Source: Arthrobotrys musiformis (Eukaryota > Ascomycota > Orbiliomycetes > Orbiliales > Orbiliaceae). Taken from it: DNA of 64,000 nt. The position numbers were made by a program, and so were the translations under genes. The notes below the pieces were generated by a model. It saw only the letters and a list, made by a program, of their open reading frames with translations, was not told the DNA's origin and made no database searches. The stretch covers positions 1,612,001 through 1,676,000 of the forward strand of contig JAVHJL010000005.1 of NCBI GenBank assembly GCA_036971715.1, read 5' to 3'. Positions 11,125-23,846 of this stretch are shown in pieces (position 1 is the stretch's first letter; each line of letters opens with the position of its first letter).

Positions 11125-13332
11125 TTAGAGAGGAACCGCCATCAAGCTGCCGATGAAAGTAGTAATAAGACGGGTTCGAAGTCCGACAATATCCTCAGGC
11201 AGCAACCTATCACCAAACCCATTAGCCCTCATCCAATTCCCAACCCAAAAGAAACGAGAGAAAATACGAACCAAATAGTAGCCCCCATCTTTCGCGCAAT
11301 CGAAATACTGAGCTTAGCATTAAGATAAGCATCCTCATCAGTCCGTCCGGGTGTTACGAGATCATAATCCACATAGCTGCCTACAGAAAAAAGTTAGCAA
11401 AACCCCCCCACATAATTAAATTAGGTAATACCAGCGACTCACTCTTCATCCCACTAAGCACATCCAACAAGAAAATCCCCGACGCCAAATTCGCATCCTT
11501 GAGCCCCCGGATCTGTGTCTGCTTCCCACCCTGCCTCGCCTTCCCATTCGCCCACTCGATCATATCCCGATCCGACAACTCCCTCTTCCCAGCCTTCTGC
11601 GCCAATCCTCCAAGGGTATTCAAAATATCCCTCCTCATCAGCTGCCACACAAGTCCCAACGTCAACTTCTTCTGTCCGTCCGTAATATCCGCCCCCTGGA
11701 TCCCCACGAGCGAGAATCCATTCTGCTGCCCCAGCTGCACCGCATAATTTGTGTTTTCCACCGCCTTGAACCGCTGCAGCTCCCCGCCCTGTGGACGTTT
11801 GTTGACGTGTCGCCAGCTGACGGAGCCGGGGATGACTTTGTCGTAGGCCTGCATGATGATAGTACCGTCCGAGAGATCGTCGAATAGCGAATTAATCGAT
11901 GGCGTGACATCGAGGGAGTTCAACCACAAGGTGAACACACGAGCTTCACGCTCACCCTCGGCATCAAAATCATCAATCTCAACCTTCTCATCCTCGGTGA
12001 GCGGTTCAAGACACGGGTGGGTATTGAACAAATGAGCCACAAACGCCAAATTAAGCTTCGAGTTCCCGGCAACCAACGACTTGGGCGTCAAGAACTTCCT
12101 GCAATCGAGCCTATCCGCATTCTGAAGCACCTGCTCGGCACGCTCGAGTAAATCGCGCGTCTGCAGCGGAGCCCTAGAACACAATTCCGGCGAAAGCTGG
12201 TTCAAAAGAACGGTATAATTCTCACCATCCTTCACATCGCTCGAAAAGTTCGCCACCCGTCTGTTCCAATTCGCAGCCTTGAGATGGTAATTAAACCACC
12301 TCAACAAAATCTGCTCGGGGGGTAGTCTCAAGAACTGCTCGAGCGTCTCGCCGTCCTCTAGTAATCTGTACAGTTCCGGATGGAGTCTAATATCAATCTT
12401 GGACAAAAGACCGCGTCGAATAATCTGCCATATTAACCCGAGGATGAGATGCTCGCGCACTTCGATGATATCGCCGGCGCCAATGTTGACGACGGAACAG
12501 CCGATAGCCTTAGCGGAGTTGATGACGATGTTGTTGTTCTCGGTCATATGGAAGGCATTAAGCGCCTTCTTATTCTTAGGACGATTGAGAACACGCTCAT
12601 CGATGGTGTCGGGAACGCTGTCGTTGATCAGTTTGGCGAGAACGAAACCATCTAATCACCACCCCCCATTCACCAAAATCAGCATATTCCCCCATCCCCT
12701 CTAATACAAAAACGCAAAAAAGAGCTCCATACCTTTACACTGATCAAACATCTCAAAGGTATCAGTCGGGAACGGCAGCCTGTCGCCGATATCCGCATCA
12801 CCGGCAAGGGCAGCATTGATATGTCGCGTAAATTCAGTCCGCTCATCTTCATTAATCGTATGCTGCGACGTCGACGTAGAACCCCCCATCCGGATCTGAC
12901 CGGCAGGCGGCTTCTTCGCCGGCGAAGGCGGTAAAGGACCTCCAGCCGCCGAACTCGCGCGGCTCCTAACCACACCGGACGGAATAGCTGAAGGTAACGC
13001 CGACGCCGGTGCATCCGCCAGTCGAAGTTTGGACACAAGCTAAATCCCATACGTCAGCCCGCTTACCCCTAGAGCTAATAATTTGTATACAAACTCACAT
13101 CAACAAAATCATCAAACTCAACCCTCCGCGAACTATCCAGTTCCACCTCCTTCAAAGCCTGTCGTACAACATCATACTGCTTCCTCTCCAGGTTCTGCAC
13201 GGCCTTGATAGCCGTAGCTTCGTCCAGGTATCCCTTATCGTCAGCATCCAGCTGAAGGAACTGGTTCTGCAGCTCCATGATGCCGCCCTGTCCCAGCTGC
13301 GGGTACTTCTTGGCGAGCCGGATGGCATTCAT
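11125..13332 (-). CDS. SAC6: Fimbrin (plastin), actin-bundling protein
   Basis: Cross-links F-actin in cortical patches, cables and the contractile ring. Exons: 13332-13099, 13039-12733, 12651-11443, 11380-11272 and 11206-11125; introns are 59, 81, 62 and 65 bp. The product is 646 residues, as expected for fungal fimbrin. N-terminal EF-hand region: MNAIRLAKKYPQL, then LDADDKGYLDEAT and ELDSSRRVEFDDFVDL. A Ala/Pro/Ser-rich linker follows, then HTINEDERTEFTRHIN and four calponin-homology domains in two actin-binding modules (DGFVLAKLINDSVPDTIDER; NNIVINSAKAIGCSVVNIG; EHLILGLIWQIIRRGLL; later KLTLGLVWQLMRRDIL). The C-terminus contains SSYVDYDLVTPG and ATIWLLPEDIVGLRTRL. The EF-hand loops lack the usual Glu at position 12, so calcium binding may be weak. 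An upstream in-frame ATG at 13548 would add an unrelated Pro-rich extension and was not chosen. Confidence 0.95.
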
Positions 13333-14174
13333 CGTGAACCTATCTTCTTCAAATTCCGTTCCTATAAAAAGTGCACTGTGATACTGGTATTTTTGGTGGG
13401 TTGTATGGTAGAGAGAGCTTAAGGAGAAGAGGAGTGGGGTGAGAGTGGTTAATAACCGTTTGTTGCAAAATCGCGGGGGCTCTTTTGGGTTTTCCGGCGT
13501 GTTGTAAGCACTCAGCCACAAAGGTTCGGAACGGCAGGGTGATGTCACGCACTAACAGCTGTTGGCCGACACCTTAAATTCTCGGCCACTTTTTATAAGA
13601 CAAAGAAGATGGGTTTCTTAAGTAGAAAAAAAGGGATTATGCGGAGGTATCGGTGGGGAAAGGGTCTAATATATACCCGCCGCATTTAAAACCGCAGAGC
13701 CTCACGGTGATATATTAGGCAGAGCCGGGGGGCGACGTAAGAGCTGTCGTTTTTCCCCGTTTGCCTCTCACGAGCTTGCGTATATCGTATATTACTCCGA
13801 ACAAAATACAACATCTGCCTACTCCCCAAGACCACATTGGCAAACCACAGCCTGGTTGTTTACCAGAATCCCATTCACGGTGAATATATCAGAAAGGGTG
13901 GTTAGCAGTTTTCGCAAACAAAGGGCGTAAAATACAACCAATCGAACAGTTTGATATTCCGCGAATCCAAAAAGCTTGTCTTCAAAGATCTTCGATCAGG
14001 CGCTAGCACCTGCATGAAACGGACGGCATACGTAATGTGCAAACATTAAAGAGGCTCAGCTAGGTGGCCAAAGGTATCGCGGGCTACAACGGGGCTACTG
14101 ACTTCTATACGTACTAATTAGCCAAGCAAACAATTCTAAACGGACAGCCTTAGCTTGGATATGCCCAACTGTAA
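13333..14174. other. Fimbrin upstream region
   Basis: Presumed fimbrin promoter, then AT-rich spacer up to the fold-back repeat. No gene recognised. An in-frame but unrelated ORF (to 13548) overlaps the leader. Confidence 0.45.
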
Positions 14175-15960
14175 GTCAGGGCCCTTTTTCATACTTGGAT
14201 AAAGCCCGGGGTCCCAAAACGTGTTGTTTTTGCTCGAAGATTCTATATCAGAATTCAACTTGAATAATAGGAAAAATAAAATAAAATAATATAAAATAAT
14301 GGAGAATAAAACAGAATGAATTAAACGAGTTAGTAGGTTTGCTAGTAGGTTGGAATTAGGTAGGTAGGCAGTGGGCTGGCACTTACATCCCGGCCCACGT
14401 TTCAGCTTACATACCTACTAACGATAAAAGCGGGGCAGCCGGGCTTCATGAATTCAGCGGTGCCGTAGGCACCTACTGTTACAAGTTTTTCAAAGATACC
14501 AGCTACTATATAGCGCCTCACCATCAGTCTTGAATGATCCCTCGGTACGAATTGCTAGTTAGCGTATAACGTTCCTAGATGAATTTATACACAATTGCAC
14601 CCAAAGTTAAAATTATATATTCTACCCTGTACCCGTACGGTATATATAAAGATTAGTACACATGTGCTTAAGCAACTATAATATGCCTACCGCGGTGGAT
14701 AGGCAACGCTGTAATTCAGCATCAATATATTGCGTCTCCGAATACATATTAAAGCTAACTATAGTGGTACCGGTATCAAGCTCAAGGCAGTAGTTTCGAA
14801 CCCGGGCCGACTGACTGAGGCTTCTTTAAATTATATTGCAACACTATCGAAAAATCCAACACAGAAATTGATAGCCCCCTCGAGACTACTAAATTTATAA
14901 AAAGATGCACGTTCCAAGTAAATTTACTTGGGTACGTAGATCTAGATATAAGTATATATATAGTGAAGCTGTTATATAAAGGGTTTCGGACAGCCGTTAA
15001 CCTAAATACAGATATATAGCAGTCTCGAAGGTATACGTATACAAAGTAAACTAGCTACAACAGCATCAAAAAATCCAACACGGCTGCACAGGAATTCGAA
15101 GAGCCCTCGATCAAGTCCCTTGGGACCAGTCTGTTGACAAGTGTTCTCTTTGGCTATATATATAAGTATCCACCCATACATAGACAGAGTAAAGGCAGCA
15201 CATGTAAAAATCAATAAAACGAATTGAGTAACTTGTGACAGTAGGTGCGTAGGCCGGAATGTAGATATTTAGCCATTCAAGGCTTAAATAGGTACTTAAG
15301 TTCAGGCCTACGTTCCAGTAAGTATATTTACGTTTTATTCTATATTCTAGCGTTGCAACTTATTTGTTAGTTTACCTACCAGCCAGCCTACCTACTAACC
15401 AGCCTACCTACTAACCAGCCTACCTACTAACCAGCCTACCTACCAGCCTATATACCTAGATATATACAAGCCCACTAACTACCCTAATAAATTCAAACCC
15501 ATTTATAAATATAACACTTGTAACAGTAGGTACTTACGGCACCACTGAAACCCGACTGCCTAGCCCTCATCATTATCTAGTAGGTGCATAGGCCGGAACG
15601 TTAGTAGATATTAGCTATTCAAAACTTAAGTTTAGGTTTACATTCCGGCAAGCATATTTACGTTTTATTCTACGTTCCAACGTTGCAACTCGCCTGCTAG
15701 TTAGCCTACCTACTGAGTAGCCGGCCTACCTATTAGCCCACTAATTAGTCTACCTACCAGCCTACTTATTGGTTTGCTTCCGGCCTCCCTACTAGCCTCC
15801 CTACTGGCCTATATTTATAAACAGGCCTACTTACTTACTTACTATTTTAATAAATCCAAAACTGTCCATAAACATAGAATCTTTTTTTAAAAAATAACAC
15901 ATTTAGGGACCTTACCCCCCAGGGGGGGATTTACCTAAGTATGAAAAGGCGCCGTCTTGC
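14175..15960. repeat. Decayed fold-back (long inverted-repeat) element
   Basis: The left arm (about 14180-14495) and the reverse complement of the right arm (about 15505-15955) align from the outside inward: CTTTTTCATACTTGGATAAA with CCTTTTCATACTTAGGTAAA, then GTGTTGTTTTT with GTGTTATTTTT, GATTCTATA with GATTCTATG, GTAGG-rich blocks, and finally GGTGCCGTAGGCACCTACTG with GGTGCCGTAAGTACCTACTG followed by TTACAAG on both. The arms are imperfect, and the right arm has an internal partial duplication (about 15236-15450 resembles 15573-15790). No transposase is present. This looks like an old non-autonomous DNA element of TIR/fold-back type, possibly mutated by RIP. Exact ends and target-site duplication could not be fixed. 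Confidence 0.55.
15385..15444. repeat. 16-bp tandem repeat (agcctacctactaacc)
   Basis: Three perfect 16-bp units at 15385-15400, 15401-15416 and 15417-15432, plus a shortened fourth. It lies inside the fold-back element; related CCTAC blocks recur at about 15700-15850. Confidence 0.85.
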
Positions 15961-16095
15961 AGCCGGGCACTCATTAACGTTAATATAACTAGTTTGAAGG
16001 TGAACAAAACAGTTGGCCTACATTACTTCCTTGTCTCGACTAATCCAGGCCCTGAGGACCACTTCCCCGCGCGCGTTTCTGGAATTAATTCGACT

Positions 16096-19000
16096 TCAGC
16101 TTTCCAGCATTGAGCGTAGCAGTTCCCGATCAAATTTAAAAACTAACACCTGACCATCCTCGAGTCCGATAGCTACTCTATCACCTCTGATGTCGCAAGT
16201 TGTCACAATGGGATGAACTGGAAGCGCAAACACCCCTATTCCTCCGTAGTATATCCAGCCGTCTCTCACTCCAAGACCCTCCACCATGGTCTCAAATTCA
16301 GGCTCATAACTAGACTCCCCTAGAAGCCTAAAGACATCATCAACTTTGGCCCGACCACGATTTGTCGCGAGGTATCGGTTGTCTCCGGAGGAGATGAACT
16401 TTAAAGAATTGGCAAACCTAACTCTTAAGACCATTTCAGGCCAGCGGATTGCATGAAAAGGTCGCAAAGCTTGAGACACCCGAGTGGCTATAATTCCCGT
16501 GAGCCCTTGGGGCTCAGTATACCGCCACAAATTGACACCCCGGTAACCAGATCCTGCAATCAGGCCCCGATCTTGACAAAACGCTACACTGTGAAGGTTC
16601 TCCAAATGCTCTTCTCTCAAACTCATGCTCGGTGTGGGGCGCCCTTCCCTAGTGCCTGAATTTCCTATAGCATGTACATTCAGAAATGTAGCTTTATAAT
16701 CCCCAGTTTTCGTGCTCCATAACATGGCAGTGCAATCATAGGAACCCGACAGGATTCTCCTCCCGTCTGATGAGAACGCGAGACAGGAGATCCCGCCTAA
16801 GTGAGATTTTAAGGCATGGCCATTATAATCAATTGTCAACCGAGCCTCACTGGTTCTAGCATCCAGAAGTCTAATGCTCCCTGAATCGGTACCTAATGCA
16901 ACTAGTTGACCATCCGGCGAAAATTCTATGGCGGTGATCACACTTCCTTGCATTTGATACTCATTGTGAGAATCGCCGACTACATCCCACACTAGGATGG
17001 TATGCTTCTCATTCTCAGATGCCGACCCGAACGCTATCCGCTTGCTGTCTAGTGTGAATTTCAGAACATAAGAATTCCGGTGCCATCTTGGGGTTATTAC
17101 TTTCAAAAGCCGGCCGGTTGCAGCGTTCCACAGCTTTATAACATTGTCAAAACTTGATGCGACGAAATTGCCATCCGGCGAAAAAGTTAAACAGTTCCAA
17201 ACAATCATCATCGAGAGGTTATCGGTATCGCTCAACCGAAATCCGGGGACCAATATATCCCATAGTTTGATCGCTCCGTCCTTGGAACTTGATAGTATCT
17301 GGTTGCCATTGGATGAAAATCGCAGAATACCCCCCCACAGCTCCGGGTCCGCGTTAATCTTAATCTCTTTCAAAAAATAGAAGGCCCGAAAATTCCACAA
17401 TTGGATCGATACCTTAGATACAGCTGCGATCCGCTCGCAGCTGCGGCCTGGTAAGAATAATATATCGGAAATCTCTGTTGAAGAGCCCCACAACCTTGCT
17501 CGAAGCTTGCGAGTCACCACATCCCATAACTTAATGTAGTACCCACGGCTCGTTTCCGCGATCCACGAACCGTCCGGCGAGAACTTCATAGCGCTGAGGT
17601 TTCCTCTCTCATCAACAGGGTTCACTTGGATCGGTTCTGCTCCAAGACTAGACTTATCTGTGGCCATACCCCACACCACGATCTTGTCGGGGAGCCCAAA
17701 TGCAATACTTCCACCATCTGGAGAGTACGTAATTGCCTGGACTGGACCGGTCACTCTTTCTGTGGTCTGGTCTTTTACCCAGGCTGGACCGAAACAATTT
17801 TGGAGCTCCCATATCTTTTTCCCGCCCCCAGTAGCAACATCCCACAGCACAACTGTATTACGGTGCCCTGTAGCAATCTGTTTGCCATTTGGAGAAACTG
17901 CTACACAACTAAGAGTATTGCCGTCAGCGAGCAAACCGGGGTCGCAGTTTATTGTCTTCCAACGCTCGCCCGTTTCGAGGCTCCACAACTCGATGGTACT
18001 GTCCGATATCGTTACAATATTCTCATCGTTCGGCGAAAACGTAAAATCACTGCACTTATCCGGAGTATTCTGGTCCTCGAATGTCCATATCAGCGATTCC
18101 TCTACCTCTTCTTGTTGAGGAAACTCTCTCAGCCATTGTGGTATGTATTCATCGAAACACTCCCTTATCACCGCATTTGTTCGAGGGGTAGAGGTTATAG
18201 CGTAGTTGTAGAGTTGCAATGGCCACTGCCCTATAGGCCTCAGATCCCATGGTGCGAGAGCCGGGTCACCCTTTATGTAGCTTTGGTAAAAGACCACGAG
18301 AGTCCGAAAATAGAAAGATGTGGTGTCCTCGAGGGTCACCCGCAAGAGGGGTGATTGTTCGTACTAAAAGAGATTTGGGTCAGAATTCAGTCGAATATTT
18401 GGAAAGGCCAGGATTATTAGAGTAGCGTACGCAAAAAGTCCTCACGGCATTGCAGAGCGCAAATATTTCACTAGTGCTAGATGAGAATGTACCCAATAAA
18501 CTCAAGCACTCTAACCATTGGAGAAACTTGGTCCGGATGAATAAGCAGAGCACTCCCTGGTCACCAAAAGCATTTTGCCTCAGTATGGTTCCATCCGCAA
18601 GTGCTTGTAAGAAGTGCTGCGCCCAGAAGTTGGCTGCGTAGTCCATGGTAGCGAGGAGCGGGCCGTACTTCTCCCGGTCCCATGAATCCCACTTTGAATC
18701 GGGCCTTGGAAGGTCAGTGAGATTGACCTTGAGGTTTTGGGATAGATAGGACAGACATCCCATTGTCATCTCAGAATGCCCATAGCTCCCATAAGCATCA
18801 ACTATAGATAGCCCCTCACCCTCCAAGAACTCTCGAGCTGAATGGTGAATAAACTCGACAGTCTCTGTATGCTCTTGTTTCCTGATAAACCCACAACAAT
18901 GCCCCTTGATTAACGCGTCAATTGAAGTAATTGACTCTTCGAATAAACATAAAACAGCAGACAGTTCCGCCACAGTCGGAGGCCGATATGCCAGCATCAC

Positions 19001-20825
19001 AGCTTTAAGAAGCCGCATGCCTCTCTCCGCGGTTCCTGAGTTGCCCGAACTAAGGCGACTCAAAGACTCCGAGTAAAACGAATCCAACCCTGGCGGGAAG
19101 CGTTCGATCGTCTCCAATACGTCTCGTTGGCGTACATTCTCAACCTCGATCCTGTTGCAAACCAAACTCGCCCACATGTACGAGTCATCGGCCTTTGGGA
19201 TAAGTGAGGCGTTTATATCCTCACAGAATTCCGGACTGTAGTCATTTTGATGACGGAGTCCGAGAACCCTTTGGGTAAGATAAGCCGCTACACCTTGGGC
19301 AACGAATCTTCTGTTGTTGGCGTCTTCTAAATCCAGTACCAGCACCTGATTCGGCCAAGCTAACAATCGATTCGTCTTTAGCGGACGACTTGTGAATAGC
19401 CATTTGACATTGGAAGGACGAGTAACCCCGGTTTGAATGATGATTTTTAGGAAGTTGTCCATCTCATCTTGGGAATCCTGACACTCATCGAGGCCATCTA
19501 CGACTATGTAGACTCTCGGGCACTCGTATTTTTCTAACATCTTCAAAAAGATGACCCACAACGCTCGCCATGAAGTATCCCCGGTGAAACATTTTTTTTT
19601 TGTATCCCAATGATCTCGTAAGACTTGGCCAGTCTCCTTTCGCTCATTGAAAAGACAGCGCATGAGGCCCTTGATAATCATATCGATCCTATTGAGCTCG
19701 CAGTTGGATCTTTGGCAGAAGAAAAAAAGCGCAGATCCATCACGCGATAACTCTTGGAGAATACCAAGTGATATCATCGTCTTTCCTTTCCCCGGACCGC
19801 CTCTAACCCAAAGCAGGGCAATGCTGTCTTTATTTTTCCAATGGGCGTACTGCTCGCTTTCGAAAATCCATTGGATGGATTCCTTAACTAACCCATCTTT
19901 TGACCCTTGTAGATTGATCATAACATCCCGCGTATCGGGGCATTGCAAAGATTTGAGACAAGCTTGATCCTCATCTTCTGCGGAAAGGTTTGTATATGTA
20001 GCTATATTTTAATCAGCCCATGGGGCCCGAGACATATATTAGCCATCTTTAACGCCCAGTTAATAAATGGCGTCGAGCTAGAATATGCTAGACAGACACG
20101 GTTTATGAAGTTGAATTTTCCAAAAACAGGTTTTAAGGTACATTGGCTGTTGGCTTACTAGCATAGTGATGATAGCCACCATGGATGGATCCGATGCTCT
20201 GCGCATGATCTTTCAAGTTGAACTGCTGCGCATTTTCCCCCTGGACAAAAGTGTTATTGGTGCCCGAGACGTGCAACGAGTACTTCTCGCCCTCGTCGAA
20301 TATACTATCGGGCAACGACGGCCCCCACTTTTCAACCTCCGCGATCTGTGCTTCAAACTTTTCTTTCCTCGGATTGGTTTCAATCACCTCTTGACAACCC
20401 CCCTCAGTCATTATCTTCAACGTGGCCAAGAGATTCACATTCTGCATCAGATCCTTCATCAAATTCTCCACTTTATTCCCTTTCCCCAAAGTCTTCACCG
20501 CCTTTCGGTACCGTACCCAAGAAGATGCCCCATCATCAGGAATAACCTTCCCGAATATCTCATTCAACTTTTCCCAACTATTTTGACAATTCGCAACAGT
20601 TTTTTGAACAGTGATCTCAACACCGGACACGTTGTGATTCTCAAATGCGATTTTCGTTGCGTATAAAATATCGCTGACGATGGCGAGTTTGGACTCCGCC
20701 TGACGGAAAACTTGCGGGAGCCCCTGTGCGTCTGCCATCGCCTGGGACACTTTGGTTATTCCATCGGCAATTGCGATAATTGATGACGCTGCCGCCGCGA
20801 CGGCGATGAACTCGACCCCGGACAT
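16096..20825 (-). CDS. NLR-type STAND protein: SesA-like / NACHT / WD40
   Basis: Exons 20825-20159, 19977-18431 and 18363-16096 give about 1493 residues. Residues 1-150 resemble the SesA-type N-terminal domain of fungal NLRs (SSIIAIADGITKVSQAM, AQGLPQVFRQAESKLAIV). A Gly/Asn/Gln-rich stretch follows at about 184-206. The linker ACLKSLQCPDTRD is typical before NACHT. Walker A GGPGKGKT lies at 282-289 and Walker B VYIVVDGLDEC at about 378-388, with FTSRPL downstream. The C-terminal half holds about 11 divergent WD40-like units (ISCLAFSSDGRRILSGS, AIKLWDI). Such proteins oligomerise on ligand binding and trigger incompatibility or defence-type responses. The WD units are not near-identical, unlike the fast-evolving HET-E class. 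Intron 1 (181 bp) is firm. The donor of intron 2 could be 18430 (GTACGC) or 18445 (GTGAGG); both keep the frame. Confidence 0.9.
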
Positions 20826-23800
20826 GGTGTGGTTATAGCCGCATCGAAAGTGGGAGGGACGGATGTGTGCTGAAATTTAAAAGCTTAAAAGCTGATACGG
20901 TTAGTATATATTGATATATCCACTCTTGCGAGACCGCTATTAAGATCTTACATCTTTATATATATGAGAAATACCTGGATACCGCAATAAGACCAAGTGC
21001 CCTAATTCTGGAAGGCCTGAGTCGATTTAGTCTCGTGCCTTGAGTCACGAAGGGAGAGCCCACTTTAACCAGGTTCGATCCTATATTATGAGGGAAGGTA
21101 AGAGGAAGGATAACAGAAAACTTCCAAGCCACGGGCTACACCACCTTAAATACTAGAAATCCATGGGCACCAGGAACTATTACCTTGAACCGAAGGCCAA
21201 GAGCGGGGTTCCTCCAAGATATATTTTGCAGCCTCGCGAGCGGATATGACAGCGCAGCCTGTGCAGCAATGCCCCCCTCAAGACTTTACGCAATACCAGG
21301 ACCCTCCATATTCCTGCAGATAGGCGCCCAGGATCCGATATGCATATACATGGCAAACAATGCAGCAGATCTGACTATTTTTCTTTTTTTTTTTACATCA
21401 AATATCAACAGCCTTGTCTACCCAGGCGAACACAGCTGCACAGAAGCGCCACGGTTCCACCCAGGCAATTGCAAAATCGATGGAATTATGTAGTTAGCCA
21501 ACTGTATGTATTATAAACAGCGTGAAAAAAAGAGAAAAAAACACGGGTCTTTTGGATCGTGGGCTCGAGGGTGCGGGATGACCTCACAGCATCGAGACTG
21601 AGCTAAGCCACGTGTGGAGGACATTTGTAAAAAGGGGAAGATGTGTTGTTTCCCCATAACTTTTGTCGAAATGTAACAGCCTCGAGCACATATACGTAAT
21701 ATTGCAATGCACATATGCAGCTTCCCGAGGCAACCTCAATATATCGATAGTGCAATTGAGTCCAGTGGGAGGCTAGGCATGGAGACCGGCCAGTCTGAAC
21801 ATAGCCCCGAGACCATTTCGACACAAGCCTATCATGCACTCAGATCTGATACTTCATTTGAAGTCTCACTCAAATCAGTTATCCCAAAGTCACATAGATA
21901 CCGACCTCATACCCAGACGCCACGAATATCGATACTAAATCCACACCCACAATTATTTGTGTAACCGGCTGACCTACCACAAGCAGAATATAACACTAGC
22001 AACCTCAGCCCCAACTCGTCCTCGCTGTGATAAGTTTCTATACCCAAAATATTGATGCCATCACGCATACGGACCAGCCGGATAATAGATGCGCACGGCT
22101 ACCCTCCAGACACTCTACCTCCCATCGATCTCAATGTTTCTCGTTAGGGGTCGCCTATGGTATAGTAGTATCGACACTTATGGTAAATTTATCAACAGGT
22201 GCCGGGTGAATCAAATCCGGATGGATTCATTGACGGATTATATTCGGCACTCTACCCTGATTACTAGACTCATGTGTTTCCCACTTAGAGGTTCAGTGCA
22301 TAATCATAAACCCCGTAGTGGGTGTGGTATCGATGTCGACGCCAGATAAGGCTTATAAGCAAGACGAATCGAAATAGGATACAACAATGGATCCTATGCT
22401 CTAGTATATCTACCATTAACACCAGGTACTCGACCTAATAACCCTTGCACTTCTAGTAACTACTAATTCGTGAACCATACAAAGTTGACACAAACCTATC
22501 GTAGACACCAACGGAACATATCTACGAAGCTCATCATTAAGTAGGTGTGGTTAAACATGGTCTCGTTCCCAGCCTCACCCAGGGTGGTCCGTTAAACAGT
22601 ACTTACACACAATTTTAATCCTTAATTCAATTTACCGATCGATCTATCAGGTTACCTCGAACCGTATATCCACGATCCACAAAATCATATCTACCGCTAG
22701 ATAATATACGCCCACCAAGAAGCACATCTACGCTCCCGTCTAACACCAAAACCGAATCTTGATACCAAAAGAAGAAGAAGAAGAAGCATAAACCGACAAA
22801 TAAACCAATAGACAGAAGAAATGAGGGACAGTAGATGCCATCATAATCTCACAACGTCTACTACGACTACGAAGAAGCCAAGCGAGGCCACCGGGCGACA
22901 TGCATATATTGATCGATATAATCCAGTGTATACCGCCAAATTTAAATCTTCAAGAAAAAAAATAAAATAAATAAATTGTAGGAAAAAACACTATGGGAAG
23001 GAAAAAACAGAGAAGAATAGAGGGGTATGTTTGGAAAATAAACTTCAATTCAAAAGCGAATAACTGAACTCCAAATCGAAAGAAAAAAAAAAAACTGACA
23101 AGAAAAAGAAATAAAAATAGGGAGAATAAGAATAAAAAGGAAGAATAAGAATCCGCTACAAGTTTAGAGAACGCTGTATTTGTAACAGAGAGAGCTACAA
23201 TTTGAGAATTTAGGTCCCACAAATTAACAAAAAAAAGGACCCGTTGGCGAACTGTTGTGTTCCAGTTCGATCAAAAAATAATGGCTCAATTATAACAAAA
23301 TAGACTAAACCCGTAGAAAATTGGGGGGAAGTTCCCGTGTCGTAATCCTTTAAACGGGAAAAAAAGGATTCGACGCGGCAAAGAAGGGGGAAACGTTATA
23401 AAAGGGGTAGGTGGTCGAAGGTGAAAAGGGAAAGAAAAAAAGAAAGAAAAGAAAGAAAGAAGACAACAAAGAGGAAGTAGACGAGTGAAGAGGAGGGAAG
23501 GAGCTCGAATCCATAGAAAAATGAATATATTTAGCTAAATGGAGGGAATAAGGGGAAAAGGAACAAAGGAGACATTGTAAGCCAAAAATAAATCGCGAGA
23601 TAATCAAGATGCGCCGCGTGACAGATTTGTAGAGCTTCGTAGGTGTAAAGTTAGCCTGAATATCAAAGTCTAGTACATATCTTAATACTGGACTTATATC
23701 AAAATATAACATAAAAAGTCTTTGAAGGGAAATTCGAAGATAGGTCTTTGGAATTCTCCCTATAATCCATGTGAACCGCTCTGGGCCCCATGTCCACCTG

Positions 23801-23846
23801 CCCTGTCCATATACGTCTGGACAACCCCTTCGTTTCTGTGAGTTGT
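20826..23846. other. Gene-poor region between the NLR and ras2
   Basis: About 3 kb with no recognisable gene: the NLR promoter on the left and the ras2 3' flank on the right. It contains (GAA)n near 22780, A-rich stretches at 22950-23110, and purine-rich AAAGAAAG tracts around 23425-23470. ORFs such as 21185-21493 and 23350-23862 read through low complexity and lack family motifs. Confidence 0.45.

Noticed and set aside
14795..14830. B-box-like ggttcgaaac on the minus strand
   Set aside because: No cloverleaf can be drawn around it; it lies within the decayed repeat.
21030..21090. tRNA-like B-box (ggttcgatcct)
   Set aside because: No matching A-box, acceptor stem or anticodon arm at the required distance upstream.
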